Origin: Cupriavidus pampae
GTDB taxonomy: Bacteria > Pseudomonadota > Gammaproteobacteria > Burkholderiales > Burkholderiaceae
Reading direction: 5' to 3'
Assembly (NCBI RefSeq): GCF_914271485.1
Contig: NZ_CAJZAG010000001.1
Location: 930,001 to 994,000 of the forward strand
Length of the DNA stretch: 64,000 bases
In this document: positions 44,394-52,435 of the stretch, one piece after another
Layout: each line of letters opens with the position of its first letter
How positions within the stretch are numbered: position 1 is the stretch's first letter
Notes under the pieces: generated by a model
Told to the model about the DNA's origin: nothing
Database searches by the model: none
The model's input: the letters and a program-made list of their open reading frames with translations, nothing else
Made by a program: the position numbers and the translations under genes

Positions 44394-47156
44394 ATGGAAC
44401 AGGACCGGATTCAACCGGAGCGGCGCGGTCTTCATCAGTTTCTTGCCGCGTCGGAAGGGCGTATCGACCGCTGGCGCACGCTGCACCGCATCAGCCGTGC
44501 GATGGGTGCTGGAACGTCTGCCGCCGACGATTGCATCGCACAGGCACGCGCCGTGATCGACGAGCTCCGTCCCCTCGAGCACATCAACGGCTATCCGGGC
44601 CCGCGGCTGTTTGGGCAGGTGGAAGCAAGACTGGCGCAACAGGACTGGAATGCGTTGACGCGGCTGGTCGGCCGCGTCAGCAACGCGCTGCTTTCCAACA
44701 GCTATCGCGACCAACGCGATGCCTGGCTGGCGGACGAGGAAGGAGAGACCCGGCTTCCCGATTTCCTGCCGCCATCGATCGGCCACGGGCAGAGCCGCAA
44801 GCCCTATTTCGAGGTGCTGATCGTGTCGCCGGGCGAGCGCTCCGCGTGGGAAGACCTCTGCGCGTCGTTCCGGCTGCTGCGCCGCGACGACGATCCGTTC
44901 GTCTATGAGCCGGTGGTCGTGGGGACGTTCGAAGACGCGTTGCTGGCCACCATCTTCAACTTCAACCTGCAGGCCGTGGTCATCGTCGATGGTTTTCCTT
45001 TTGCCTCCGCCCATACCTCGCCTGAACTGCGCGAGATCATTACGCGCAATACGCCGGTGGGCACACGACAGGGGATCGACGATACCGGGGTGTCGCTTGC
45101 ACGATTGCTGCGACATCTGCGGCCGGAGCTCGACGTTTATCTATCGACCGATCGCGACGTGGGACACCTGGCGGGTTCCGAGGCCGCCGCGCCGCTGCGG
45201 CGCATTTTCTATGGCGCAGAGGAACCAATGGAGGTCCATCTGGCGGTGCTTGACGGCGTCAAGGACCGCTACGAGACACCGTATTTCGACAATCTCAAGC
45301 GCTACGCGCAGCGCCCGATCGGCACGTTCCACGCATTGCCGGTGGCGCGCGGGAAATCGATTTTCAAGTCGAACTGGATTCGCGATATGGGCGAGTTCTA
45401 CGGCGCGAACCTGTTCCTCGCCGAGTCGTCCGCTACGACAGGGGGCCTGGACAGCCTGCTCGAGCCCACCGGCAATATCAAGAAGGCGCAGGACAAGGCC
45501 GCGCGCGCATTCGGCGGCGATCGCAGTTTCTTCGTCACGAACGGCACCTCCACGGCGAACAAGATCGTACATCAGGCATTGCTATCGCCGGGCGACATCG
45601 TGCTGATCGATCGCGACTGCCACAAGTCGCACCACTACGGCGTGGTGCTGGCGGGCGCGCAGCCGCTGTATATCGACGCTTATCCGCTGACGCAGTACTC
45701 GATGTATGGCAGCCTCGCGATTCGGCCAATCAAGCAGGCGTTGCTCGCACTCAAAGCCGAAGGCAAGCTCGATCGTGCGCGGATGCTGGTGCTGACCAAT
45801 TGCACGTTCGACGGACATATCGCAAATGTACGGCGCACGATGCTGGAATGCCTGGCCATCAAGCCGGATCTGATCTTCCTATGGGATGAGGCGTGGTACG
45901 GCTACGCGCGTTTCTCGCCGTTCCTGCGCATGCGCACCGCCATGGGGGCCGCGGCCAAGGTGCGGACGATGATGGCGGACCCCGCCTATCGCGAGCGCTA
46001 CGACGCGTTCCGGGCATCGGTGAAGGATCTGCCCAACACCGACCCGCGGCTGCTGGACATGGAACTGCTGCCCGACCCCGAGCGCACGCGCGTCCGCGTG
46101 TATGAGACGGACTCGGTCCACAAATCCATGTCGGCGCTGCGGCAGGGCTCGATCATTGTCGTTGCCGATCAGGATTTTCACACCGTGGAGGCACCGTTCA
46201 AGGAGGCCTTCTTCACCCACACTTCCACATCGCCAAACCTGCAGATCATCGCCTCGATCGATCTCGCCCGCCGGCAGATGGAGCTCGAAGGATACGAACT
46301 GGTTCAGCGCGCGCTGCAACTGGCCATAGAGCTGCGCCAGGAGATCAACCAGCATCCGCTGATCTCGAAGTACTTCCGTGCCGCCACTCCGGCCGAGATG
46401 ATCCCCGAACCGTACCGGATCTCGGGCTTCGCCGACTATGCCGAGCCCGGCAAGACCGTGGCCGACACCGCGCAGGCCTTGCGCGAGGACGAATTCTTCC
46501 TCGACCCCACGCGCATCACGCTGCTATGCGGCGGCGCGGGCTACGACGGTACGCAGTTCAAGGGGCTGCTGGCGGAGAAGTTCGACATCCAGATCAACAA
46601 GACGTCGCGCAACAGCGTGCTGGTGCAGATCAACATCAACAACACGCGCAGCGACCTGGCGCACCTGGTCAAGGCCCTGACCGACCTGTCGCGCGAACTG
46701 GACCGCAGGTTGGAAGAGGGCGGCGAGGCCGAGCGTGCTTCGTTTGCCGCGCGCGTGAAGGCATTGGTAGAGGACGTGCCAGACCTGCCAGATTTCAGCC
46801 GCTTCCACGACGCCCTGCGCAACGATCCGCAAAGCAACACGCCGGAAGGCGACATGCGGACCGCGTACTACCTGGCCTATCGCCCCGAGTGTTGCGAATG
46901 CATCCGACTGGACGATCCGCGTATCGACCAGCGACTGGCTGATGGTCCAGAACTGGTATCCGCCAAGTTCGTGATTCCGTATCCGCCGGGATTTCCAATC
47001 ATGGTGCCAGGGCAGGTGATCACACCGGGGACCATCGCGTACATGCGCAAACTCGACGTAAAGGAAATCCACGGCTTCAACGCGGTGCGTGGATTGGAGT
47101 TGATCAAGCCGGAGGCGCTGGAGGGGTTGGTGAAGGGGCGAGGAGCGCGGGCATAG
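44394..47156 (+). CDS. Large Orn/Lys/Arg decarboxylase, fold-type I
   Basis: A 920-residue PLP enzyme. It has an N-terminal extension of about 130 residues, a wing/receiver-like domain (PYFEVLIVSPGERSAWED), the aminotransferase-like core (SFFVTNGTSTANKIVHQALL, DRDCHKSHHYGVVLAGAQP, FLWDEAWYGYARF) and the catalytic lysine K577 in SVHKSMSALRQGS. It is longer than the inducible E. coli enzymes (about 715-755 residues), like the long group found in Burkholderiales. Decarboxylation of a basic amino acid takes up a proton. GGAGG is 7 bp before the ATG. Next to aspD-aspT this suggests an acid-stress role; substrate preference cannot be read. Confidence 0.87.
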   Translation: MEQDRIQPERRGLHQFLAASEGRIDRWRTLHRISRAMGAGTSAADDCIAQARAVIDELRPLEHINGYPGPRLFGQVEARLAQQDWNALTRLVGRVSNALLSNSYRDQRDAWLADEEGETRLPDFLPPSIGHGQSRKPYFEVLIVSPGERSAWEDLCASFRLLRRDDDPFVYEPVVVGTFEDALLATIFNFNLQAVVIVDGFPFASAHTSPELREIITRNTPVGTRQGIDDTGVSLARLLRHLRPELDVYLSTDRDVGHLAGSEAAAPLRRIFYGAEEPMEVHLAVLDGVKDRYETPYFDNLKRYAQRPIGTFHALPVARGKSIFKSNWIRDMGEFYGANLFLAESSATTGGLDSLLEPTGNIKKAQDKAARAFGGDRSFFVTNGTSTANKIVHQALLSPGDIVLIDRDCHKSHHYGVVLAGAQPLYIDAYPLTQYSMYGSLAIRPIKQALLALKAEGKLDRARMLVLTNCTFDGHIANVRRTMLECLAIKPDLIFLWDEAWYGYARFSPFLRMRTAMGAAAKVRTMMADPAYRERYDAFRASVKDLPNTDPRLLDMELLPDPERTRVRVYETDSVHKSMSALRQGSIIVVADQDFHTVEAPFKEAFFTHTSTSPNLQIIASIDLARRQMELEGYELVQRALQLAIELRQEINQHPLISKYFRAATPAEMIPEPYRISGFADYAEPGKTVADTAQALREDEFFLDPTRITLLCGGAGYDGTQFKGLLAEKFDIQINKTSRNSVLVQININNTRSDLAHLVKALTDLSRELDRRLEEGGEAERASFAARVKALVEDVPDLPDFSRFHDALRNDPQSNTPEGDMRTAYYLAYRPECCECIRLDDPRIDQRLADGPELVSAKFVIPYPPGFPIMVPGQVITPGTIAYMRKLDVKEIHGFNAVRGLELIKPEALEGLVKGRGARA

Positions 47157-47180
47157 CCACCGACTGATATCGCCTTTGCA

Positions 47181-47206
47181 GCCCCGCGCGAACAATCGCG
47201 CGGGGC
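47181..47206 (+). terminator. Terminator of the large decarboxylase
   Basis: A perfect 11-bp stem GCCCCGCGCGA/TCGCGCGGGGC with loop ACAA, followed by a short T/C-rich run. Confidence 0.75.
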
Positions 47207-47351
47207 TTCCACTTGTCCTCCCTTATCGCCCTCTAGCGCTTCGCCCCACCCCATAAAGTGCATTAATGAGCGCATTGTGGGCGTTCGCCGCTACGCCATT
47301 CGCCTCCCGATTTGCCTGCTCGGAACTCTCACGTTAAGATGAGCGAACAAT

Positions 47352-47371
47352 TTCGACAAAAAAATGTCGAA
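47352..47371. promoter_or_regulatory. Inverted repeat upstream of the RloA-like ATPase
   Basis: TTCGACA and TGTCGAA form a perfect 7-bp dyad around six adenines. It lies 47 bp before the chosen start of the ATPase and would overlap an alternative ATG at 47364. It looks like an operator; no local regulator gene is seen. Confidence 0.45.
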
Positions 47372-47417
47372 TTACTTCGTAGACGCGCAAAAACTTCCGC
47401 CCCGAGCCATTCCCGCC

Positions 47418-48635
47418 ATGCTAAGTCATCTTGAGATCGAGAACTACATGTCCATTCGCGACGCGCAGATCATTGACTTGCGCGTGGCTGCCAATGTGGA
47501 CGACACACCGGAGCGATTTGCGCCTGCATGGCGCGGAGCAAAGGAAAGGATTCCGAAGGTCGTAGCGTTCTTCGGCCCGAACGCTTCAGGCAAGTCCACT
47601 GTGCTCAGGGCCCTGGCGCTCCTCCGCTGGTTCACCCAGCACAGCTTCCAACTGGCCCCTGACGCAGTCATCCCGGCCGAGCCGTCATGGACCGCAGAAC
47701 ATAGCGCTCGCCCAACGAGGATCGCCGTTTATTTCAGTGGCCCCGCCGACATTGCTGCCGCCATCGGCGGGAACGCCGAAGTGGAAGAGTGCCGCTATTT
47801 CTACGAAGTCCAGTTCCAGTCGCTGAACCAACGCCGAGTCGTATTGGCCGAGTCGCTGTTCTACTGGCCCGCATCCTCTACGCGGAAGGTAAGACTATTC
47901 GAGCGAAAACAGTCAGACGTGGTCGCTGGAAAAGACTTCCAATTCTCGGGCCATGGAAGCGTGCTGAAGAAAATCCTGCGCGACAACGCCAGCGTCGTAG
48001 CAACACTGGCGCAGCTGGAACACAAGCCCGCACTGATGCTGCGAAATGCCGCTGCACAGATCTTCTCCAACATCTTCATCGAAAAGACCGTCATCGACGA
48101 TTCGACGATGGTGCGGCTCTACCACGAGAACCCCGGCATGCTGAGTAGTGTCAACAAGGACCTGACGCGTATCGACCTCGGCATCCGATCGATGTCCGTG
48201 ACCTTGGCGAACGATGGACCCAAGGCTTTGTTCGAGCACGAAGGTCTAGTCCGGCCCGTGCCTCTGCAACTGGAAAGCCACGGTACCCGCCAATTCCTGC
48301 AAATCTATCCGCTCATAGCGGTCGCGCTAGAGCAGGGCGGGGTCGCGGTCATCGACGAACTGGACCTTGCCATTCACCCATTGGTGCTTCCAGAGATTTT
48401 GCGCTGGTTCTACGACCCCGAACGCAACCCTCACGACGCTCAGCTGTGGATCAGCTGCCAAAGTGTTTCGCTTCTTGAAAGCCTGGCGAAAGAGGAGATC
48501 TATTTCTGCGAAAAAGACAAAGATGGCGCGACGACCGTCTATGGCCTGAGCAACATTCAGGGTGTACGACGCGTCGATAACTACTACCGCAAGTACATGG
48601 GCGGCGTCTACGGCGCCGTCCCAAACCTTGGCTGA
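47418..48635 (+). CDS. AAA/ABC-type ATPase of a two-gene defence-like pair (RloA-like)
   Basis: A 405-residue ATPase of the AAA_15/AAA_21 OLD-like class. The N-terminus MLSHLEIENYMSIRDA is the typical beginning of these proteins; the ATG at 47418 is therefore chosen over one 18 codons earlier. Walker A is VAFFGPNASGKST, Walker B is GGVAVIDELDLAIHP, and the segment after it reads WISCQSVSLLES where a His switch (STHS/TTHN) is normal, so His is replaced by Gln. The gene is followed 2 bp later by a TOPRIM/RloB-like gene, as in PARIS-like and RloAB pairs. GC is lower than in the flanking genes. Confidence 0.75.
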   Translation: MLSHLEIENYMSIRDAQIIDLRVAANVDDTPERFAPAWRGAKERIPKVVAFFGPNASGKSTVLRALALLRWFTQHSFQLAPDAVIPAEPSWTAEHSARPTRIAVYFSGPADIAAAIGGNAEVEECRYFYEVQFQSLNQRRVVLAESLFYWPASSTRKVRLFERKQSDVVAGKDFQFSGHGSVLKKILRDNASVVATLAQLEHKPALMLRNAAAQIFSNIFIEKTVIDDSTMVRLYHENPGMLSSVNKDLTRIDLGIRSMSVTLANDGPKALFEHEGLVRPVPLQLESHGTRQFLQIYPLIAVALEQGGVAVIDELDLAIHPLVLPEILRWFYDPERNPHDAQLWISCQSVSLLESLAKEEIYFCEKDKDGATTVYGLSNIQGVRRVDNYYRKYMGGVYGAVPNLG

Positions 48636-48637
48636 CC

Positions 48638-49189
48638 ATGCGCCAACAGCTAGTTCAAAGAAAGCGCGTGTTCGTAGGATGTGAGGGCGAAAGTGAGCGC
48701 AGCTACGTGACGGTGTTGCAGCGACTGTTGGGGATCAAGGCCGCCTACCATCTCGTGAGCCCGGTACTCAACGGCGGAGACCCGCTGGCAATTGTAGAGG
48801 CGGCTGCGAAGGCTCTGCGACAAGAGCAACAACGCGGCAGAGATAGCTTCATCGCCAAGTTCATCCTTCTCGATTGCGACATTTTGGGCCGCGCCCCAGA
48901 CCGCGATAGACAAGCCGAAAAGATGGCCGCCGACGGCGGATTCCATTTCATTTGGCAAGACCCATGTCACGAGGCATTGCTCCTTCGACATATCGAGCAA
49001 TGCCATGCCCATCGGCCACCAACCACGGTCGCCGCGGAGCGCGCTCTGACGAAAGAATGGCCGCTGTATCAGAAGAACATGGCCGCGCAGGAGCTTGCAG
49101 AAATCATCGACAGTGCGGCACTCCAGCGTATCGCCCGCGTTGAACCGGGGTTGGCGGCGCTTCTACAGATGATTGGACTGTGCCCATAG
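48638..49189 (+). CDS. RloB-like TOPRIM-fold protein
   Basis: A 183-residue protein. RVFVGCEGESERSYVTVLQR near residue 10 has the first acidic residue of the TOPRIM metal site (CEGE) and FILLDCDILG near residue 78 has the D-x-D second part, consistent with the RloB family (PF13707). A later WQDPCHEALLLRH is also typical. Such proteins are predicted nucleases activated by the partner ATPase. It starts 2 bp after the ATPase stop and ends with no further partner, so the unit looks complete with two genes. Confidence 0.7.
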   Translation: MRQQLVQRKRVFVGCEGESERSYVTVLQRLLGIKAAYHLVSPVLNGGDPLAIVEAAAKALRQEQQRGRDSFIAKFILLDCDILGRAPDRDRQAEKMAADGGFHFIWQDPCHEALLLRHIEQCHAHRPPTTVAAERALTKEWPLYQKNMAAQELAEIIDSAALQRIARVEPGLAALLQMIGLCP

Positions 49190-49499
49190 AAATTGCAGAT
49201 TGGGAAGGCGCTGGGCGACCAACGTAGTGATCGGTGGGCTTGCTAGCGCCGTAGAGGGGGGGCGCAAACAAAGCCTGCAAAAAAGCTGACCAGGGAGTGG
49301 CGATGCGTGTGCCCTTTTCGAGAGGGGGCGAACGAAGCAACATTGGCGGGTCGCGCCGCTCCGCAGCTAGCTGGGTTAATTGACGCGTGCCTTGTCGATC
49401 CGAGTGTCAAGTGATCATCTTCACTCAATGGTTGTCCATTCGGATGCAGACCAGACCATCGTAGCTGATGCGGGCCAGGTGGATGCCGATATCCACAAA
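49190..49499. other. Intergenic region between two defence-like pairs
   Basis: About 310 bases with no plausible gene on either strand. It includes a dyad GTGGAT-N6-ATCCAC at 49479-49496, just before the terminator of the minus-strand DUF3037 gene. Confidence 0.5.
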
Positions 49500-49521
49500 A
49501 AAGCCCGCGTTAGCGGGCTTT
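49497..49521 (-). terminator. Rho-independent terminator of the HipA-like/DUF3037 operon
   Basis: A stem AAAGCCCGC/GCGGGCTTT with loop GTTA (49500-49521) and six T on the minus-strand exit (49497-49502). Confidence 0.8.
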
Positions 49522-49524
49522 GAG

Positions 49525-50343
49525 TCAATGCTTTACGAACTTCATGATTGCCGCTGCATCCTCATATGAGGCTACGGACGTGTTGGGCGCGCGGCTTAGT
49601 TCCGAAATGACATCTGTGTATGTCCGCGCCAGCAGTGCATCGTCAGCGGCGGGAGCATTCACGGCGAACATGACTTGCTTCGGCAACAGGCCTTCACTGT
49701 GCAATCTCTTGACCTTACCGAGCCACTCCCATCCGTGGTCAAAGATGGCGGAAGCGTCGTCATGGGCAAGATGCAATGGCTTTATTGCCTGTACGGGAAC
49801 ATCGTCTCGGTCTACTCGGACGAGAGGAAACGTTGCGTGGTAGGCATCGTTTCCTAGCTTGCGCGATTTGAACAGCGCTGATAGATCCGCCGCGCGCAGC
49901 ATACCCTTTATATGCTTCTCGATGATTTGCTCTTGGTAAACCTTTGTGGCAAAGGATCTGCCGACGACGTGCTCATAGACGCGCCCGAGTTCCTCAGCAG
50001 GGCTCTCCGTGAGGATTACACGGACCTCCGCAAATCGGATCATCGACTCTCGAGGACGAACAAGTTCTTCGAACAGACGTGTGGCGAGCGGAACCGTTCC
50101 CCCCGAGCGTTCGAACAGCTCCTTTATGCGAGCCAATTCGGCACGCATCGCCTCGCGGGCTGTTCGATAGACACTCGCATCCAGCTCTTCAAAAAATGCC
50201 TTGATTCGACGCACCCTAGGCAAGAGCTGATAGTCGAAGTAACCAGTCTTGGGGCAGGCGAGAACTACACCGACGTTCGCGAACTCTTCCGTTTCGACGT
50301 ACGGCCTGAAGCGAATGATCGCGTACTGGCATGCATATTTCAT
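49525..50343 (-). CDS. DUF3037-family protein
   Basis: A 272-residue protein. The N-terminal DUF3037 signature CQYAIIRFRPYVETEEFANV then GVVLACPKTGYFDYQLL is clear; the C-terminal part is unassigned. The ATG at 50343 has GGGAGG 6 bp upstream and overlaps the stop of the HipA-like gene (ATGA). DUF3037 genes are commonly found beside HipA-like kinase genes; the pair's role is not established. Co-translation points to a complex or a toxin/partner unit. Confidence 0.8.
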   Translation of the reverse strand: MKYACQYAIIRFRPYVETEEFANVGVVLACPKTGYFDYQLLPRVRRIKAFFEELDASVYRTAREAMRAELARIKELFERSGGTVPLATRLFEELVRPRESMIRFAEVRVILTESPAEELGRVYEHVVGRSFATKVYQEQIIEKHIKGMLRAADLSALFKSRKLGNDAYHATFPLVRVDRDDVPVQAIKPLHLAHDDASAIFDHGWEWLGKVKRLHSEGLLPKQVMFAVNAPAADDALLARTYTDVISELSRAPNTSVASYEDAAAIMKFVKH

Positions 50344-51077
50344 TTCGCCCCTCCCCATAGTTTGTCGCCGCTAAGGCTAGCTAACAATTGTTCGTGCAGC
50401 GCCGTCTGAGCGAAAGACGTTGCCACCCCATCATCCACCCACCACCATGCGGGCGGAGCCGTGGCACATGCTTTGAGGAAGCTCGGCGCGACCTCTTCAA
50501 GCCGTTGCTCATATTCTGCTCGTGTAACGCAGTCACTCACGATGGCCGACCAATTGCCGCGAAAAATATGGCCTTCCAGAAAACTTGCCAGGTCGAAGTC
50601 GGCATCAAACGCCTGATTCTGATCGATTACAACGACCCTCTCCGCCGCAGAATCCCAGAGAAGATTAGGGTTGCCTCCGCGCTCAGTGAGGATGCGATCG
50701 CCATTCCGGATCCACGCATCGAAGACCAGTATATCTGAACGCACTTGGAACGGAATCGACTGAATCAACGGCCAAGTCATCTCGATTGAGTGGGCTTGGG
50801 CGAGCGAGCCGAAAACCGGCCCAGAGCCAAGTTCTTGCCAGTGCGGTGGCAGTACTTCAACAAGCTCGTCAGGGACGTCGAGCACTGCAAAAGGGGGAAG
50901 TGGCAGGCCAAAAGCCTGCCCTAGGCATCCCGCTACCCACTCGCAGATTTGGCTCCGTCTCGAGGCGTGCTTCCCCTTAACGTAATAGAGGTTGCCATCG
51001 TCCGCACGACACCTAAACGGCTTCGTGACGCCTTGCTCGGCTCGGCCTAGTACTTCGATGATGCTTAGTTGTGCCAT
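50340..51077 (-). CDS. HipA-like kinase-fold protein
   Basis: A 245-residue protein resembling the short HipA-type kinase family (PF20613). Visible parts are the N-lobe YYVKGKHASRR (Lys for ATP), the hinge region, and IRNGDRILTERGGNPNLLW with VVIDQNQAFD, which give the D-x(n)-N and D-x-N metal/catalytic residues. It lacks the N-terminal HipA-N and HipB partner. HipA proteins phosphorylate tRNA synthetases; this short form pairs with DUF3037 instead. No clear ribosome site upstream of the ATG. Confidence 0.75.
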   Translation of the reverse strand: MAQLSIIEVLGRAEQGVTKPFRCRADDGNLYYVKGKHASRRSQICEWVAGCLGQAFGLPLPPFAVLDVPDELVEVLPPHWQELGSGPVFGSLAQAHSIEMTWPLIQSIPFQVRSDILVFDAWIRNGDRILTERGGNPNLLWDSAAERVVVIDQNQAFDADFDLASFLEGHIFRGNWSAIVSDCVTRAEYEQRLEEVAPSFLKACATAPPAWWWVDDGVATSFAQTALHEQLLASLSGDKLWGGAK

Positions 51078-51230
51078 CCGTCAAAAGTAGAGATGCCTCG
51101 CGATGTGCGGGTGCCTCGGCCCACTGCCGTGCCCGGAAGCGAAGTCGTCACATTATAGGTTTCGATGGCTCCGTTGTTCCTCGTAAACTCCTCAATTCGC
51201 GGGGAGCGTTTAGGTAGTCGGTGGCGGCTC

Positions 51231-52223
51231 TTAAAGAGGGGGTGACGATGTTGCCATTCGCTCATCAGTTTTCTCTCCCCAACTCACTCCATAAACCTCA
51301 TACGTACTAGCCCGCAGTGCATCTGTCATGCGCTCTGCCGCCGGCGACAAAAGCCGGTCGGTCCGCGTGATCAAGCCAAAGTCATCCATGTGACAGGGCA
51401 CCTCCAGCGGCAAGATCCGAAGCATGCCGCGCCGCGCGTAATACTCCGCGACATCGGCCGCCAACACAGCGAGCATGTCGCTCAATTCGAGCATGCGTGT
51501 CACAAAGAGCAGGGCGGAGGTTTCCACGATGTCGCGCGGTGGGACGAGGCTTGCTCGTCTGAACATCACCTCGAAGCGGTGGCGCAACACGGTGCCGTCG
51601 GGCGGGACAATCCAGGACGCATTCTCGACGCTGGCGAGCGATAGCGATTCCCCGCCTAACAACGGATGTTCGGACCGAGCGACCACGCACACGGGTTCAT
51701 CAGAGATCGGTTCGTAGCGCAACGGCAGTTTGTCGTGTTCCGCGGATAGCCGGCCGATCACCAGATCCAGTTTCTCTTGCGCCAGCCTGTCCAACAGGAC
51801 GTTGCTGTTCTCGATCTCGAGCGATACGCGTACGCCCGGGTTATCCCGCTTGAGCATGGCGATCGCGGGCGGTAACAGTGTCACCGCGGCGGAGGTGATG
51901 ACGCCCACCGAGACATGTCCACGTTGCCCTGCCTTCAGTCCCATGACTTCTTCCTGCGCCTGATCGAGACTGCCCACCACCGCCCGCGCATGGCGAATCA
52001 CAGCTTCCCCGTATCGCGTGGGCCGCATCCCGCGCGGCAGCCGCTCGAACAGCGGCACGTCGAGCATCGCCTCCAACTCGCGCAGAAGTTTTGAGGCGGC
52101 AGGCTGGGTCATATTCAGCGCCTCGGCGGCGCGATGAATATTGCCTTCTTCGGCCAGCGCCACCATCAGCATGAGCTGGCGGGTCTTCAGGCGGGCGCGG
52201 ACATACCAGGGCGACGTGGTCAT
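51231..52223 (-). CDS. LysR-family regulator of the sugar acid operon
   Basis: A 330-residue regulator with an N-terminal winged helix (TRQLMLMVALAEEGNIHRAA, MTQPAASKLLRELEAML) and a periplasmic-binding-like effector domain. The N-terminus resembles GbpR/YhjC-type regulators of sugar and sugar acid genes. Met at 52223 is chosen as start because the LysR domain begins there; no good ribosome site is visible. It is divergent from the dehydratase operon at 52436, so control of that operon is likely. The gap holds AT-rich CGAAT-N14-ATTCG near 52290-52313. Confidence 0.88.
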   Translation of the reverse strand: MTTSPWYVRARLKTRQLMLMVALAEEGNIHRAAEALNMTQPAASKLLRELEAMLDVPLFERLPRGMRPTRYGEAVIRHARAVVGSLDQAQEEVMGLKAGQRGHVSVGVITSAAVTLLPPAIAMLKRDNPGVRVSLEIENSNVLLDRLAQEKLDLVIGRLSAEHDKLPLRYEPISDEPVCVVARSEHPLLGGESLSLASVENASWIVPPDGTVLRHRFEVMFRRASLVPPRDIVETSALLFVTRMLELSDMLAVLAADVAEYYARRGMLRILPLEVPCHMDDFGLITRTDRLLSPAAERMTDALRASTYEVYGVSWGEKTDERMATSSPPL

Positions 52224-52435
52224 GGGGCAGCTGGGGTGGGGCGAGGTGGGGTTTCTACTGATGTCGAATTCGATATCGCAACAGCCCGAATCTTCATTAG
52301 AAGGATATTCGTCGCGTTTGTACACTGCCGCCAGAGAAAAGAAAAGCGCACACCTCAGGTGCAGTGCCTACGGAGACAACCTCGCCCCCGGCCACGCGCT
52401 TCCCCGTGCTTCGCCCCAATTCGCCAGGAATATCC

